A DNA stretch of 64,000 nt from Flavobacteriales bacterium (GTDB taxonomy: Bacteria > Bacteroidota > Bacteroidia > Flavobacteriales_D > Parvicellaceae), in NCBI GenBank assembly GCA_029251405.1, contig JAQXDK010000008.1:62001-126000 (forward strand), given 5' to 3'. Position numbers and translations under genes: made by a program. Positions 18,625 through 27,271 of the stretch are shown here, one piece after another. Below the pieces are notes generated by a model. The model was given only the letters and a program-made list of their open reading frames with translations. It did not search any database and was not told the origin of the DNA. Within the stretch, counting starts at the first letter, position 1, and each line of letters begins with the position of its first letter.

Positions 18625-19839
18625 TTAATTATTAAGTAATCTCTCAATAATAAAATCCTGGTAGTCTATATTATTACACTTTTTAATTACCTCATTAATA
18701 AATCCTAAAATCATTAATTCTTTAGATTTCTTTAAACTAATACCTCTAGCTCTTAAATAAAAAATAGCTTCGTCATCGAATTGTCCAGTGGTAGAACCGT
18801 GACTGCATTTAACATCATCTGCATAGATTTCTAATTCAGGCTTAGAATAAATAATAGATTCTTTATCCAACAGGATATTTTTATTATTTTGAAAGGCTTC
18901 TATTTTTTGAGCATTTTCATGGACAATTACTTTTCCGTTGAAAACTCCTACTCCATTCCCTTTTACAATACCCTTGAAGTTTTCGAAAGATTTACAATTT
19001 GCTACGAAGTGATTAATTAACGTATGATTGTCAATATATTCGTTTTCTGATGGGCTAAATACACCATTTAATTCGGAGTGGCAATGCTCTCCGTTTACAT
19101 TATTCGTTACATTGTTTCTAGTAAATAAACCAGAAGTTGAGAAAGTATTGGAAATAACTTTACTTGAACGACCCTGGTTAATACAATCATTAGAAATATT
19201 AAAATTCAAATTTAAATCTTGAAATTTATCTAATACTAAAGAAGCATTTTCTTTTATAGAAATATTATTTAAGTGATTTATAAAACCGTTCTTAGATGTC
19301 GTATTTCCTATGAAATATTGTTTTAAATGAAGACTTGAATTTTCATTTAGAAATACATCTATTTTTGTGTTCACAAGACAATTATTAGAAGACACTATAT
19401 TCAAAACATTTACAGTTTCTTCAATTTTTGCGTTACCATCTACTCTAATAACTATTCCTTCACTTAAGTAAGAAGAATTTAGAAGTGAAAAATAATCTTC
19501 CTTTTTTAAATTAGTAGAATAGGGATAATTTTCTTTAGAATTAGAAATAAATGAAATATTTAACCCTTGGATATTGTCAATAAAAGAGAGATTTGGATTG
19601 AATCTACCGTTTTCTAAAACCAATATATTGCCTTCTAATTTGGGGAGATTTAAGAGGCTGAGATTTTTTACAACAAAACTAGAATCATTAATGAATGGTA
19701 TTTTTCTCAACTTTTTTAAAGGAGAATACCGCCATTCTTCCTCTTTTTTTGACGGATATAAAGTTCCTTTAAATTGATCCAATGCATTATTAGATTCTGC
19801 TTTTACTAAGGGACTGTAATTCAATTTATCTGTAATCAA
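18625..19839 (-). CDS. sufD: Fe-S cluster assembly protein SufD
   Basis: Scaffold partner of SufB and SufC in the SUF system. The 404-residue protein starts at TTG (19839), with no ATG before the conserved KKEEEWRYSPLKKL segment near residue 32. The SufBD beta-helix core and its end (SELNGVF, NHFVANCKSFENFKGIVKGNGVGVFNGKVIVHENAQKIEAFQNN, written here as separate patches of one region) and the C-terminal KCSHGSTTG with a conserved Cys-His (about residue 345) and ARGI motif are typical. It lies 13 bases after sufC, last in the sufABCD operon. Confidence 0.93.
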   Translation of the reverse strand: MITDKLNYSPLVKAESNNALDQFKGTLYPSKKEEEWRYSPLKKLRKIPFINDSSFVVKNLSLLNLPKLEGNILVLENGRFNPNLSFIDNIQGLNISFISNSKENYPYSTNLKKEDYFSLLNSSYLSEGIVIRVDGNAKIEETVNVLNIVSSNNCLVNTKIDVFLNENSSLHLKQYFIGNTTSKNGFINHLNNISIKENASLVLDKFQDLNLNFNISNDCINQGRSSKVISNTFSTSGLFTRNNVTNNVNGEHCHSELNGVFSPSENEYIDNHTLINHFVANCKSFENFKGIVKGNGVGVFNGKVIVHENAQKIEAFQNNKNILLDKESIIYSKPELEIYADDVKCSHGSTTGQFDDEAIFYLRARGISLKKSKELMILGFINEVIKKCNNIDYQDFIIERLLNN

Positions 19840-19852
19840 ATTGATGTATTTT

Positions 19853-20617
19853 TTAATTTAATGAATTAATTTTCAACCAGTCATAACCCTTTTTTTCTAG
19901 TTCTAAAGCTAAATTTTTATCTCCAGTCTTAACAATTTTACCATCATGTAATACGTGCACAAAATCAGGGACAATATAATCTAGTAATCTTTGATAATGA
20001 GTAATTACAATTGTGGCATTTTCGTTTGATTTTAACTTATTTACACCACCCGCAACAATTTTTAGTGCATCAATATCTAAACCTGAGTCTGTTTCATCCA
20101 AAATAGATAATTTAGGATTTAACATAGCCATTTGAAAAATTTCATTTCTTTTCTTCTCACCTCCAGAAAAGCCCTCATTCACCGATCTATTTTTTAATTT
20201 ATTATCTAATCCTACAAGAGCTGATTTTTCTGAGACCATTTTTAAAAAATCTTTGGCTGGTATTGGATCTTTACCAAAAAATTTATTTTTTTCGTTTAAA
20301 GCTGTTCTTAAAAAATTAATGTTACTTACTCCAGGAATTTCTATTGGGTATTGAAATGCTAAAAACACACCTTTCCAAGATCTTTCTTCAGGACTCAAAT
20401 CGGTAATATCTTCTCCTTCAAAGAAGATTGATCCGTTTGTGATTTCGTAATTATCATTACCTGCCAACAATGATGAAAGGGTGCTTTTACCAGAGCCATT
20501 CGGCCCCATAATAGCATGTATTTCTCCTTTATTAACTTTAAGATTTAAACCTTTTAATATTTTTTGATCTCCAATTTTACACTCGAGGTCTTTAATATCA
20601 ATTAATACTTCTTTCAT
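19853..20617 (-). CDS. sufC: Fe-S cluster assembly ATPase SufC
   Basis: The ABC-type ATPase of the SufBC2D complex, here 254 residues. It shows Walker A GPNGSGKST (about 38-46), the family segment FLAFQYPIEIPGVSN (about 90-104), the signature GFSGGEKKRNEI (about 148-159) and Walker B LSILDETDSGLDIDAL (about 170-185). The glutamate-threonine version of Walker B and the KKRNEI motif are specific to SufC rather than to transport ATPases. The gene lies between sufB and sufD with gaps of 13 bases on each side, so it belongs to one operon. Confidence 0.97.
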   Translation of the reverse strand: MKEVLIDIKDLECKIGDQKILKGLNLKVNKGEIHAIMGPNGSGKSTLSSLLAGNDNYEITNGSIFFEGEDITDLSPEERSWKGVFLAFQYPIEIPGVSNINFLRTALNEKNKFFGKDPIPAKDFLKMVSEKSALVGLDNKLKNRSVNEGFSGGEKKRNEIFQMAMLNPKLSILDETDSGLDIDALKIVAGGVNKLKSNENATIVITHYQRLLDYIVPDFVHVLHDGKIVKTGDKNLALELEKKGYDWLKINSLN

Positions 20618-20630
20618 TTCTTTTAATTTT

Positions 20631-22076
20631 TTAACCTACGGATCCTTCCAAACTAATCTCCAATAATTTTTGAGCTTCTACTGCAAATTCCATGGGTAAT
20701 TTATTGAGTACTTCTTTAGCGTAACCATTGACAATTAAACTTATTGCCTTTTCTTCTGAAATCCCTCTTTGCATGCAATAAAATAATTGTTCTTCTCCAA
20801 TTTTAGATGTTGTAGCTTCGTGCTCTACTGTCGCTGATGGATTTTCACACTCGATGTATGGAAAGGTATGTGCTCCACACCTGTCAGTCATCAACAAAGA
20901 ATCACATTGAGAAAAATTTCTTGCATTAATTGCTCCTTTTCCAATTTTAACTAATCCTCGATAACTGTTTTGACTTTTTCCAGCTGAAATTCCTTTGGAA
21001 ATAATTGTTGATTTAGTATTTTTTCCAACATGAATCATTTTTGTTCCTGTATCTGCTTGCTGAAAGTTATTGGTCACTGCTACGGAGTAAAATTCGCCAA
21101 CTGAATAATCACCTTTTAAGATGCACGAAGGATATTTCCATGTTACAGCCGAACCTGTTTCCACTTGCGTCCATGAGATTTTAGAGCGGTATCCACAAAT
21201 ACCTCTTTTGGTAACAAAATTATATACACCACCGACACCTTTTTCATCACCAGGATACCAATTTTGTACAGTTGAGTATTTTATTTCTGCTTGATCTAAT
21301 GAAATTAATTCTACTACAGCTGCGTGCAATTGATTTTCATCTCTTTGTGGAGCAGTGCAACCCTCTAGATAACTTACATAACTTGATTCGTCTGCAATTA
21401 AAAGTGTTCGCTCAAACTGACCAGTTCCAGATTCATTTATTCTAAAATAGGTTGATAGTTCCATTGGACATCTAACTCCTTTTGGGATATAGCAAAAAGA
21501 CCCGTCAGAAAAAACAGCACTATTAAGAGCTGCATAATAATTATCCGTGTAAGGAATTACAGTTCCCATATATTTTTGAACTAAATTGGGGTGATTTTGA
21601 ACTGCTTCTGAAAATGAACAGAATATGATTCCAAGTTCACCCAATTTTTCTTTGAAGGAAGTAGCAACAGAGACAGAATCCATTACAAAATCAACAGCAA
21701 CACCACTTAATTTTTTTTGTTCCTCGATGGAAATTCCTAACTTATCCATGGTCTTTAATAACTCCGGATCTACTTCATCTAAACTTTTTAATTCTTTCTT
21801 CTTTTTTGGAGCTGCATAATAAGAGATGTTTTGAAAATCAGGTTTTTCATACTCCACGTGTGACCAATTAGGTTCTTTCATGGTTTGCCACACTTCGAAG
21901 GCTTTTAAACGATAGTTTAATAACCACTCTGGCTCATTTTTTTTGGATGAAATAAGCCTGACAATGTCTTCATTTAACCCAACAGGAGCCTTTTCAGACT
22001 CAATATCTGTTACGAAACCAAACTCATAAGACTTATTATCTAAATCTTCTTTTAAATCTTTTTCGGTATATGACAT
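20631..22076 (-). CDS. sufB: Fe-S cluster assembly protein SufB
   Basis: The SufB scaffold on which Fe-S clusters are built, 481 residues, normal length. Family marks include [15 protein letters not shown] near residue 50, [19 protein letters not shown] near 200, YLEGCTAP near 240, [16 protein letters not shown] near 325 and C-terminal [11 protein letters not shown] with [22 protein letters not shown]. The conserved Cys in [11 protein letters not shown] and the His/Glu in [11 protein letters not shown] are the usual cluster-assembly residues. It lies 9 bases after sufA. Confidence 0.97.
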   Translation of the reverse strand: MSYTEKDLKEDLDNKSYEFGFVTDIESEKAPVGLNEDIVRLISSKKNEPEWLLNYRLKAFEVWQTMKEPNWSHVEYEKPDFQNISYYAAPKKKKELKSLDEVDPELLKTMDKLGISIEEQKKLSGVAVDFVMDSVSVATSFKEKLGELGIIFCSFSEAVQNHPNLVQKYMGTVIPYTDNYYAALNSAVFSDGSFCYIPKGVRCPMELSTYFRINESGTGQFERTLLIADESSYVSYLEGCTAPQRDENQLHAAVVELISLDQAEIKYSTVQNWYPGDEKGVGGVYNFVTKRGICGYRSKISWTQVETGSAVTWKYPSCILKGDYSVGEFYSVAVTNNFQQADTGTKMIHVGKNTKSTIISKGISAGKSQNSYRGLVKIGKGAINARNFSQCDSLLMTDRCGAHTFPYIECENPSATVEHEATTSKIGEEQLFYCMQRGISEEKAISLIVNGYAKEVLNKLPMEFAVEAQKLLEISLEGSVG

Positions 22077-22085
22077 TTATATATT

Positions 22086-22409
22086 TTATAAAGAAAAACT
22101 TTCTCCACAACCACAGGTTCTATCTGCATTGGGATTACTAAAAATGAAGCCTTTACCATTTAAACCACCCGAAAAGTCTAGTGTAGTTCCAATTAGATAA
22201 AGAAAACTTTTTTTATCAACAACAACTTGAATTCCATTATCCACGAAAGATTTATCGTTTTCGTTTAAGATATTGTCAAATTTAAGCTCATACATAAGTC
22301 CAGAACAACCTCCTCCTTTTACACCTACACGAATAAATGGATTTTCTTTTCCATCCTCTTTCATGAGTTCTATTGCTTTGTGCTTGGCATTTTCTGTTAC
22401 TTTAATCAT
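22086..22409 (-). CDS. sufA: A-type Fe-S carrier protein (SufA/IscA family)
   Basis: A 107-residue A-type carrier that receives Fe-S clusters and passes them to apo-proteins. The three cysteines of the family are present: C35 in GGGCSG, and C99 and C101 in the C-terminal CGCG. It is the first gene of the sufA-sufB-sufC-sufD operon, ahead of sufB by 9 bases. IscA, ErpA and SufA cannot be separated by sequence alone, but the gene context supports SufA. Confidence 0.93.
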   Translation of the reverse strand: MIKVTENAKHKAIELMKEDGKENPFIRVGVKGGGCSGLMYELKFDNILNENDKSFVDNGIQVVVDKKSFLYLIGTTLDFSGGLNGKGFIFSNPNADRTCGCGESFSL

Positions 22410-22440
22410 TTAACCTTATTTAGAATAATTATAAACTAGT

Positions 22441-22448
22441 CAAATATA
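22441..22448 (-). promoter_or_regulatory. Possible -7 promoter element of the suf operon
   Basis: On the minus strand the sequence is TATATTTG, a perfect TAnnTTTG, ending 31 bases before the sufA ATG. No TTG sits at the expected -33 distance. I see no recognisable operator for an iron or redox regulator around it. Confidence 0.35.
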
Positions 22449-22546
22449 ACTATAAATTAACAGATGAAAAAAGAAAATTAAAAATGTATTTCTTTATGCT
22501 AAATGTCGTTAAACAAAAAAGATATTAGAATTTATAAGTAATGCGT

Positions 22547-22554
22547 TAAATTTG
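22547..22554 (+). promoter_or_regulatory. Possible -7 promoter element of thiL
   Basis: TAAATTTG lies only five bases before the thiL ATG. If it is real, the transcript would be leaderless or nearly so. No -33 TTG is seen. Confidence 0.25.
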
Positions 22555-22559
22555 CCGCC

Positions 22560-23597
22560 ATGAGCGAAGAAGAAAACATCATTAATCTCAAAGATTTGGG
22601 AGAATTTGGATTAATTGACAGAATTACTAAAAAAATTAAATCTTATCAGAACAGTACTCTTTTAGGACCTGGTGATGATGCTGCAATTATAAAATCTGAA
22701 AAAAATATTTTAATCTCTACTGATATGTTAGTAGAAGGAATTCACTTTGACATGTCATTTACTCCTCTTAAACACTTGGGATACAAGTCTGTAATTGTTA
22801 ACCTCAGTGACATCTACGCTATGAATGCTACACCAAGTCAGATTACAATTTCTCTTGGGATTTCGAGTAAATATACTTTAGAAGCAATAGATGAATTCTA
22901 TGATGGAGTATTTCTAGCTTGTGAAAAACACAGCGTTGATATTGTAGGAGGAGATATAACTTCTTGCTTAAATGGATTAACCATATCTATAACTGCTTTA
23001 GGAGAGGCAAATCCGAAAGATATTGTACGTAGGTCTGAAGCCAAAGAAAATGACTTATTAATCGTTAGTGGTGACTTGGGTGGAGCATACATGGGGCTTA
23101 ATGTATTGCAAAGAGAAAAAGAAGTTTGGAAGAATAATCCGAATATGCAACCTGAGCTAGATGATTTCAATTACATATTAGAAAGACAGCTGAAACCTGA
23201 AGCTAGGAAAGACATTATTGAATTATTTAAAGATTTAGAAATTAAACCCACAAGTATGATTGACATTTCAGACGGATTAGCATCAGAAATATTTCATATT
23301 TGTAAATCAAGTAACGTTGGTTGTCAAGTATATGAAAATAAGATACCCATAGATCCTGAAACTTATAAAACATCAATGGATTTCAATACCAATCCAACTG
23401 TATCTGCTTTAAATGGTGGGGAAGATTATGAGCTGCTATTTACTATTAATCAGAAAGATTATGAGAAAATTAAAAACGATCCAAAACTTACTGCAATTGG
23501 TCACATCACAAACAAAGATCAAGGAATCAATCTTATTGGTAATGGAGATACCGTTACTCCATTGAAAGCACAAGGCTGGAACCACTTCAATAGCTAA
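22560..23597 (+). CDS. thiL: Thiamine-monophosphate kinase
   Basis: Phosphorylates thiamine monophosphate to thiamine diphosphate, the active cofactor. The 345-residue protein belongs to the AIR synthase-like fold. It begins with the family pattern LGEFGLIDRI, followed by LLGPGDDAAII (about 34-44), ISTDMLVEGIHFD (about 52-64), the central GGDITS (about 128-133), and LIVSGDLGGAYMGL (about 166-179). The C-terminal half contains MIDISDGLASEI and GGEDYELLFT. Aspartates in GDDAA, STDMLVEGIHFD and ISDGL bind the magnesium ions. No other thi gene is in the window. It converges on rng with a 4-base gap. Confidence 0.95.
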   Translation: MSEEENIINLKDLGEFGLIDRITKKIKSYQNSTLLGPGDDAAIIKSEKNILISTDMLVEGIHFDMSFTPLKHLGYKSVIVNLSDIYAMNATPSQITISLGISSKYTLEAIDEFYDGVFLACEKHSVDIVGGDITSCLNGLTISITALGEANPKDIVRRSEAKENDLLIVSGDLGGAYMGLNVLQREKEVWKNNPNMQPELDDFNYILERQLKPEARKDIIELFKDLEIKPTSMIDISDGLASEIFHICKSSNVGCQVYENKIPIDPETYKTSMDFNTNPTVSALNGGEDYELLFTINQKDYEKIKNDPKLTAIGHITNKDQGINLIGNGDTVTPLKAQGWNHFNS

Positions 23598-23601
23598 GTA
23601 C

Positions 23602-25146
23602 CTATAAAGAGTTATCTCCTTCGTCTAAAAATTGGTATTGTAAAATACCTAATTCCGTCATGGGTCTTATTGTAATCCATTTCTTATACTTGAGAAACCA
23701 TTGTCTTTGAATATTTTTAACTCCTTTTTTAAGAAAAGCGTCAATAAATGGATGAACATTTAAAGTAATTGTTTTTGCAACTCCTTCTATTATTATGGAA
23801 TTCAGCAGCGATTCTATTTCATCAATTATTAAAATAGAAGCTTGAACTTCTCCTTTGCCTAAACATGTTGGACAAGTCTCGGTAGTCTTAATTTCAGTTT
23901 CGGGACGTACTCTTTGACGGGTAAGCTCAACTACTCCAAACCTACTAGGTGGTTGGATATTGTGCTTTGCCTTGTCGTCTTTCATGTATTTTCTAAAACT
24001 TTCAATAAGTTTCTTATTATTTGGACGATTGTACATGTCAATAAAATCGACTGCAACAATACCACCCATATCTCTTAGCCTCAAAAGTCTAGCTATTTCT
24101 TCAGCTGATTCTAAATTAGTTTCAAGAGCATTTAGTTCTTGATCTGGATTTGTTGCCTTACGGTTTCCGCTATTAACATCTATAACGTGCATTGCCTCTG
24201 TATGATCAATAATTAAATAAGCTCCAGATTTTAGATTAACTTTTCGTCCGAAGGTCGCTTTGATCTGTTTATTGATTCCCCTGCTTTCAAACAAACTTAC
24301 TTTACCTTGATATAATTTGACAATTTCTTCTTTTTCAGGAGCGATTGTTTTAACATAATCTTTTAATTCTAAGTACAAGGATTCATCATCTACGTGAATA
24401 CTAGTAAATTCTTTATTAAGCTCATCTCTTAGAACTGTGGTTGCTCTATTCATTTCACCAAGTAATTTCTTTCTAGGTGATGCATCCTTGAGCTCCTTGT
24501 ACATCTTAGACCACTTATTCTCTAAATCTTTGAGGTCTTGATCTAATTCAGCAACTTTTTTATTTTGGGCAACAGTTCTAATGATAACACCAAATTTTCT
24601 AGGTCTTATGCTATTTATTAAACGCTTTAACCTTTCTCTTTCAGCAGGATCCTTGATTTTTTGAGAAACAGAAATTTTTTCTGAAAAAGGAACCAACACT
24701 AAAAATCTACCTGGTATCGTGACTTCTGCACTAAGCCTGGGACCTTTAGAAGAAATGGGCTCTTTTGTTACTTGAACCGCAATTAACTGGTTGGATGATA
24801 GATGTTCTTTTACTTTACCATCTTTAAGAATATCAGCCTCAATTTTATTATATCCTAATTTATGAGTTGATTGTTTACCACTTATAGACATTTGAACAAA
24901 CTTATTCATAGATCTATACTGTGGGCCTAAATCCAAATAATGTAAAAAAGCATCTTTTTCATAACCTACATCAACAAATGCAGCGTTAAGACTTGGCACT
25001 ATTTTTTTAACTTTTCCTAAGTAAACGTCTCCAACATTAAAACGGTCGTCAAGACCCTCTTTATGAATTTCAACTAATTTGTTTTCATAAAGTAATGCGG
25101 TTACAACTTCACTTGATGATGAGTTTATAACTAATTCATACGACAC
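23602..25146 (-). CDS. rng: Ribonuclease E/G family endoribonuclease
   Basis: A 514-residue RNase G-type endonuclease that cleaves single-stranded AU-rich RNA and matures ribosomal and messenger RNA. An S1 domain spans about residues 38-130 (GDVYLGKVKKIVPSLNAAFVDVGYEKDAFLHY). The catalytic magnesium residues lie in HVIDVNSGN (about 320-328) and GGIVAVDFIDM (about 362-372). The zinc-link cysteines are in TETCPTCLGKG (about 430-440). There is no long RNase E-type C-terminal scaffold. The start is GTG at 25146, preceded by AGGAGG four bases upstream, exceptional for this genome. The small bS22 gene and HU gene lie just upstream on the same strand. Confidence 0.93.
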   Translation of the reverse strand: MSYELVINSSSSEVVTALLYENKLVEIHKEGLDDRFNVGDVYLGKVKKIVPSLNAAFVDVGYEKDAFLHYLDLGPQYRSMNKFVQMSISGKQSTHKLGYNKIEADILKDGKVKEHLSSNQLIAVQVTKEPISSKGPRLSAEVTIPGRFLVLVPFSEKISVSQKIKDPAERERLKRLINSIRPRKFGVIIRTVAQNKKVAELDQDLKDLENKWSKMYKELKDASPRKKLLGEMNRATTVLRDELNKEFTSIHVDDESLYLELKDYVKTIAPEKEEIVKLYQGKVSLFESRGINKQIKATFGRKVNLKSGAYLIIDHTEAMHVIDVNSGNRKATNPDQELNALETNLESAEEIARLLRLRDMGGIVAVDFIDMYNRPNNKKLIESFRKYMKDDKAKHNIQPPSRFGVVELTRQRVRPETEIKTTETCPTCLGKGEVQASILIIDEIESLLNSIIIEGVAKTITLNVHPFIDAFLKKGVKNIQRQWFLKYKKWITIRPMTELGILQYQFLDEGDNSL

Positions 25147-25150
25147 TGGA

Positions 25151-25156
25151 CCTCCT
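25151..25156 (-). promoter_or_regulatory. Perfect Shine-Dalgarno site of rng
   Basis: On the minus strand AGGAGG precedes the rng GTG start with four bases between. It decides that start and stands out: none of the other starts I inspected in the window carries a comparable site. Confidence 0.75.
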
Positions 25157-25169
25157 ATCTGATAATAGC

Positions 25170-25199
25170 AAAGCGGTTACAACAAATTAATGTTGCTTT
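25170..25199 (-). promoter_or_regulatory. Hairpin in the bS22-rng intergenic leader
   Basis: On the minus strand an inner stem AACA/TGTT encloses TTAATT, and an outer stem AAAGC/GCTTT closes around it with six unpaired bases on the 3' side. It lies about 14 bases before the AGGAGG. It could be a processing site or an autoregulatory leader structure, or it may be chance in AT-rich sequence. Confidence 0.35.
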
Positions 25200-25210
25200 A
25201 AAAGAATGAA

Positions 25211-25300
25211 TTACTTCTTCTTATGTCTGTTTTTTCTCAGACGCTTCTTCCTCTTATGTGTTGACATCTTATGTCTTTTTCTTTTTTTACCGCTAGGCAT
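25211..25300 (-). CDS. Small basic ribosomal protein bS22 (AURKAIP1/COX24 domain)
   Basis: A 29-residue protein running from ATG at 25298-25300 to TAA at 25211-25213: it starts MPSGKKRKRHKMSTHKRKKR and ends RHKKK, so almost every second residue is Lys or Arg. The motif KxxKRxxHKxxxHKxKKRLRxxR matches the AURKAIP1/COX24 domain found in mitochondrial mS38 and in the tiny bacterial small-subunit protein bS22. As I recall, genomes of this phylum annotate it as an AURKAIP1/COX24 domain protein, often between HU and RNase G genes as here. It is too short for most gene callers. The gene is 31 bases from HU and 64 bases from rng. Confidence 0.85.
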   Translation of the reverse strand: MPSGKKRKRHKMSTHKRKKRLRKNRHKKK

Positions 25301-25331
25301 ACTAATCTTTTAAAAATTATTATTAAATTCT

Positions 25332-25622
25332 TTACTTCTTCTTAACCTTATTTTTAACTCCCTCGACAAAAGTTTTAGCTGGCTTAAATGTTGGAACAAA
25401 ATGTTCTGGAATAATAATCGTTGTATTTTTTGAAATATCCCTACCAGTTTTTTTAGCTCTTTTTTTAACAACAAAACTTCCAAATCCACGTAAATAAACA
25501 TTTTCACCTGTTTCCATCGCATCGATAATTGTTGTCATAAATGACTCTACTGTAGCTTGAACAGCTATTTTTTCGATGCCCGTCTTTTCTGTTATTTCTG
25601 AAACTAAATCCGCTTTTGTCAT
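25332..25622 (-). CDS. HU/IHF family DNA-binding protein
   Basis: A 96-residue nucleoid protein of the HU family. It starts MTKADLVSEITEKTG, continues with the helical dimer region, and has the signature GFGSFVVKKRAKKTGRDIS (about 46-64) that enters the flexible DNA-binding beta-arm. The arm residues here are NTTIIIPEHFVPTFKP, with the intercalating Pro in the IPEH segment as in many Bacteroidota members. A lysine-rich end (KNKVKKK) follows. It binds and bends DNA without strong sequence preference. The gene is divergent from mutY and first in the HU, bS22, rng row. Confidence 0.95.
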   Translation of the reverse strand: MTKADLVSEITEKTGIEKIAVQATVESFMTTIIDAMETGENVYLRGFGSFVVKKRAKKTGRDISKNTTIIIPEHFVPTFKPAKTFVEGVKNKVKKK

Positions 25623-25655
25623 AGTTAAAATATGATTTTACTAATTAATAGCTTG

Positions 25656-25663
25656 CAAATATA
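25656..25663 (-). promoter_or_regulatory. Possible -7 promoter element for the HU gene
   Basis: On the minus strand TATATTTG matches TAnnTTTG and ends 33 bases before the HU ATG. No -33 TTG is seen at the normal distance. Confidence 0.35.
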
Positions 25664-25715
25664 ATTTTATTTATGAAAGCCATAAAGCATCGATGAGTTT
25701 TTTATTTTAGCAATT

Positions 25716-26753
25716 ATGATTGATGTTGATTTTTCTTTAAAACTTATAAAGTGGTACCTAGAGAATAAAAGGGATTTACCCTGGAGAATAACCAAAGACC
25801 CGTATCATATTTGGATTAGCGAAATAATTTTACAACAAACTAGAGTTGATCAAGGATTACCATATTATTTTAGATTTTCAGAAAAATTTCCAAACGTTGT
25901 AAGCTTGGCAAATGCAGATGAAGAAGAAGTTCTAAAATTGTGGCAAGGTTTGGGATATTACAGTAGAGCCCGAAATTTGCATTACACCGCTAAATATATT
26001 TCCAACAACTTAGATGGAAAATTCCCTAACAAATACAAAGATTTAATCAAACTAAAAGGAATTGGTGAGTATACTGCAGCTGCAATTTCATCATTTGCCT
26101 TTAATGAAAAAAGAGCTGTTGTAGATGGTAATGTATTTAGAGTATTAAGTAGGTATTTTGGTTTATTTGATGCAATCGACAGTTCGAAGGGAAAGAAAAA
26201 ATTCCAAGAATTAGCTTTTAATAACCTTCCAAAGATCAATATTGACACTTACAATCAGTCAATAATGGAATTTGGAGCTTTACAGTGTAAACCAGTAAAT
26301 CCAAATTGTGAAAATTGTGTATTACAAGATAAATGTTGGGGATATTTAAATGAAAAAATAAAAGACTTACCACTTAAAGAAAAGAAACTCAAGGTCAGAG
26401 AAAGATATTTTAATTTCATTGTAATGACAGACAAAGACTGTGTTTTAATAGAAAAAAGAATTTCTAATGATATATGGAAAAACTTATATCAATTTCCACT
26501 ATTTGAAACTAAATCAGAAAAATTTACACCTGCTGAAAAATTCATCAAAAAAAGTACGCTTGTAAAAAAATATAAAACGACACACAAGCTATCACATCAA
26601 AAACTAATCATCGTGTTCTGGCATTATTTTTCAAAAGAAAGCATTCAAGAAGACCCATTCAAAAAAATAAAACTTAAAAATTTAACAACCTATCCAGTGC
26701 CTAAAATTGTTGAAAATTATATAATGCAAAACACTAGTGATTTCAGATTATAG
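25716..26753 (+). CDS. mutY: Adenine DNA glycosylase MutY
   Basis: Removes adenine mispaired with 8-oxoguanine. The 345-residue protein contains the catalytic Glu in WISEIILQQTRVD (about residue 38), the helix-hairpin-helix LKGIGEYTAAAISSF (about 108-122), the catalytic Asp in AVVDGNVFRVLSRYFG (about 132), and a four-cysteine Fe-S cluster loop, C-x6-C-x2-C-x5-C, in CKPVNPNCENCVLQDKC (about 191-207). A C-terminal domain resembling NUDIX/MutT, used for 8-oxoG recognition, follows. The Fe-S cluster would be supplied by the nearby SUF system. As in other Flavobacteriales, mutY precedes ssb, gldE and gldD. Confidence 0.96.
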   Translation: MIDVDFSLKLIKWYLENKRDLPWRITKDPYHIWISEIILQQTRVDQGLPYYFRFSEKFPNVVSLANADEEEVLKLWQGLGYYSRARNLHYTAKYISNNLDGKFPNKYKDLIKLKGIGEYTAAAISSFAFNEKRAVVDGNVFRVLSRYFGLFDAIDSSKGKKKFQELAFNNLPKINIDTYNQSIMEFGALQCKPVNPNCENCVLQDKCWGYLNEKIKDLPLKEKKLKVRERYFNFIVMTDKDCVLIEKRISNDIWKNLYQFPLFETKSEKFTPAEKFIKKSTLVKKYKTTHKLSHQKLIIVFWHYFSKESIQEDPFKKIKLKNLTTYPVPKIVENYIMQNTSDFRL

Positions 26754-26786
26754 TTAAATTTGAATATAAATTTATAATGTCATATT

Positions 26787-27239
26787 ATGTCGGGAAGTGT
26801 AAATAAAGTAATCTTAGTAGGTAATCTAGGGAAAGACCCAGAAATTAGACACCTAGAAAATGGTGCAGCTGTAGCTAATTTTTCTATAGCAACTTCTGAA
26901 AATTACAAAGACAGAAAAACTGGTGAGAAGGTTTCACAAACAGAATGGCACAATATTGTAGCATGGAGAGGTTTAGCAGAAATTGCTGAAAAATATTTAA
27001 AAAAAGGCCATAAAGTTTACATTGAAGGGAAATTAAAAACAAGAACTTGGCAAGATCAAGATGGAAATAACAGGTACTCAACCGAAGTTATAACGGACAA
27101 TCTTACAATGCTAGGAAACGCTAACCAAAACGAAAATAAAAGCAATTACACGGAGCCCTCTAACAAGTTAAACACAGATAAAAAGCCTGCTGAAAAAGAA
27201 TTTTCTGCCCCTGGAGACGAAGATGATCTCCCATTTTAG
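26787..27239 (+). CDS. ssb: Single-stranded DNA-binding protein
   Basis: A 150-residue SSB. The OB fold occupies about residues 1-108 ([32 protein letters not shown] at its start, then [30 protein letters not shown]). A variable Asn/Lys/Glu-rich linker follows. The acidic tip GDEDDLPF is the conserved site that recruits replication and repair enzymes such as RecJ, which is encoded in this same window. The gene is 33 bases after mutY and 32 bases before gldE. Confidence 0.97.
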   Translation: MSGSVNKVILVGNLGKDPEIRHLENGAAVANFSIATSENYKDRKTGEKVSQTEWHNIVAWRGLAEIAEKYLKKGHKVYIEGKLKTRTWQDQDGNNRYSTEVITDNLTMLGNANQNENKSNYTEPSNKLNTDKKPAEKEFSAPGDEDDLPF

Positions 27240-27271
27240 TAATACATTAAAAAATTACAATCTACATCGAC

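Noticed and set aside
22560-25146. thiL and rng as a functional pair
   Set aside because: They are convergent with a four-base gap and belong to unrelated pathways; adjacency alone is no evidence.
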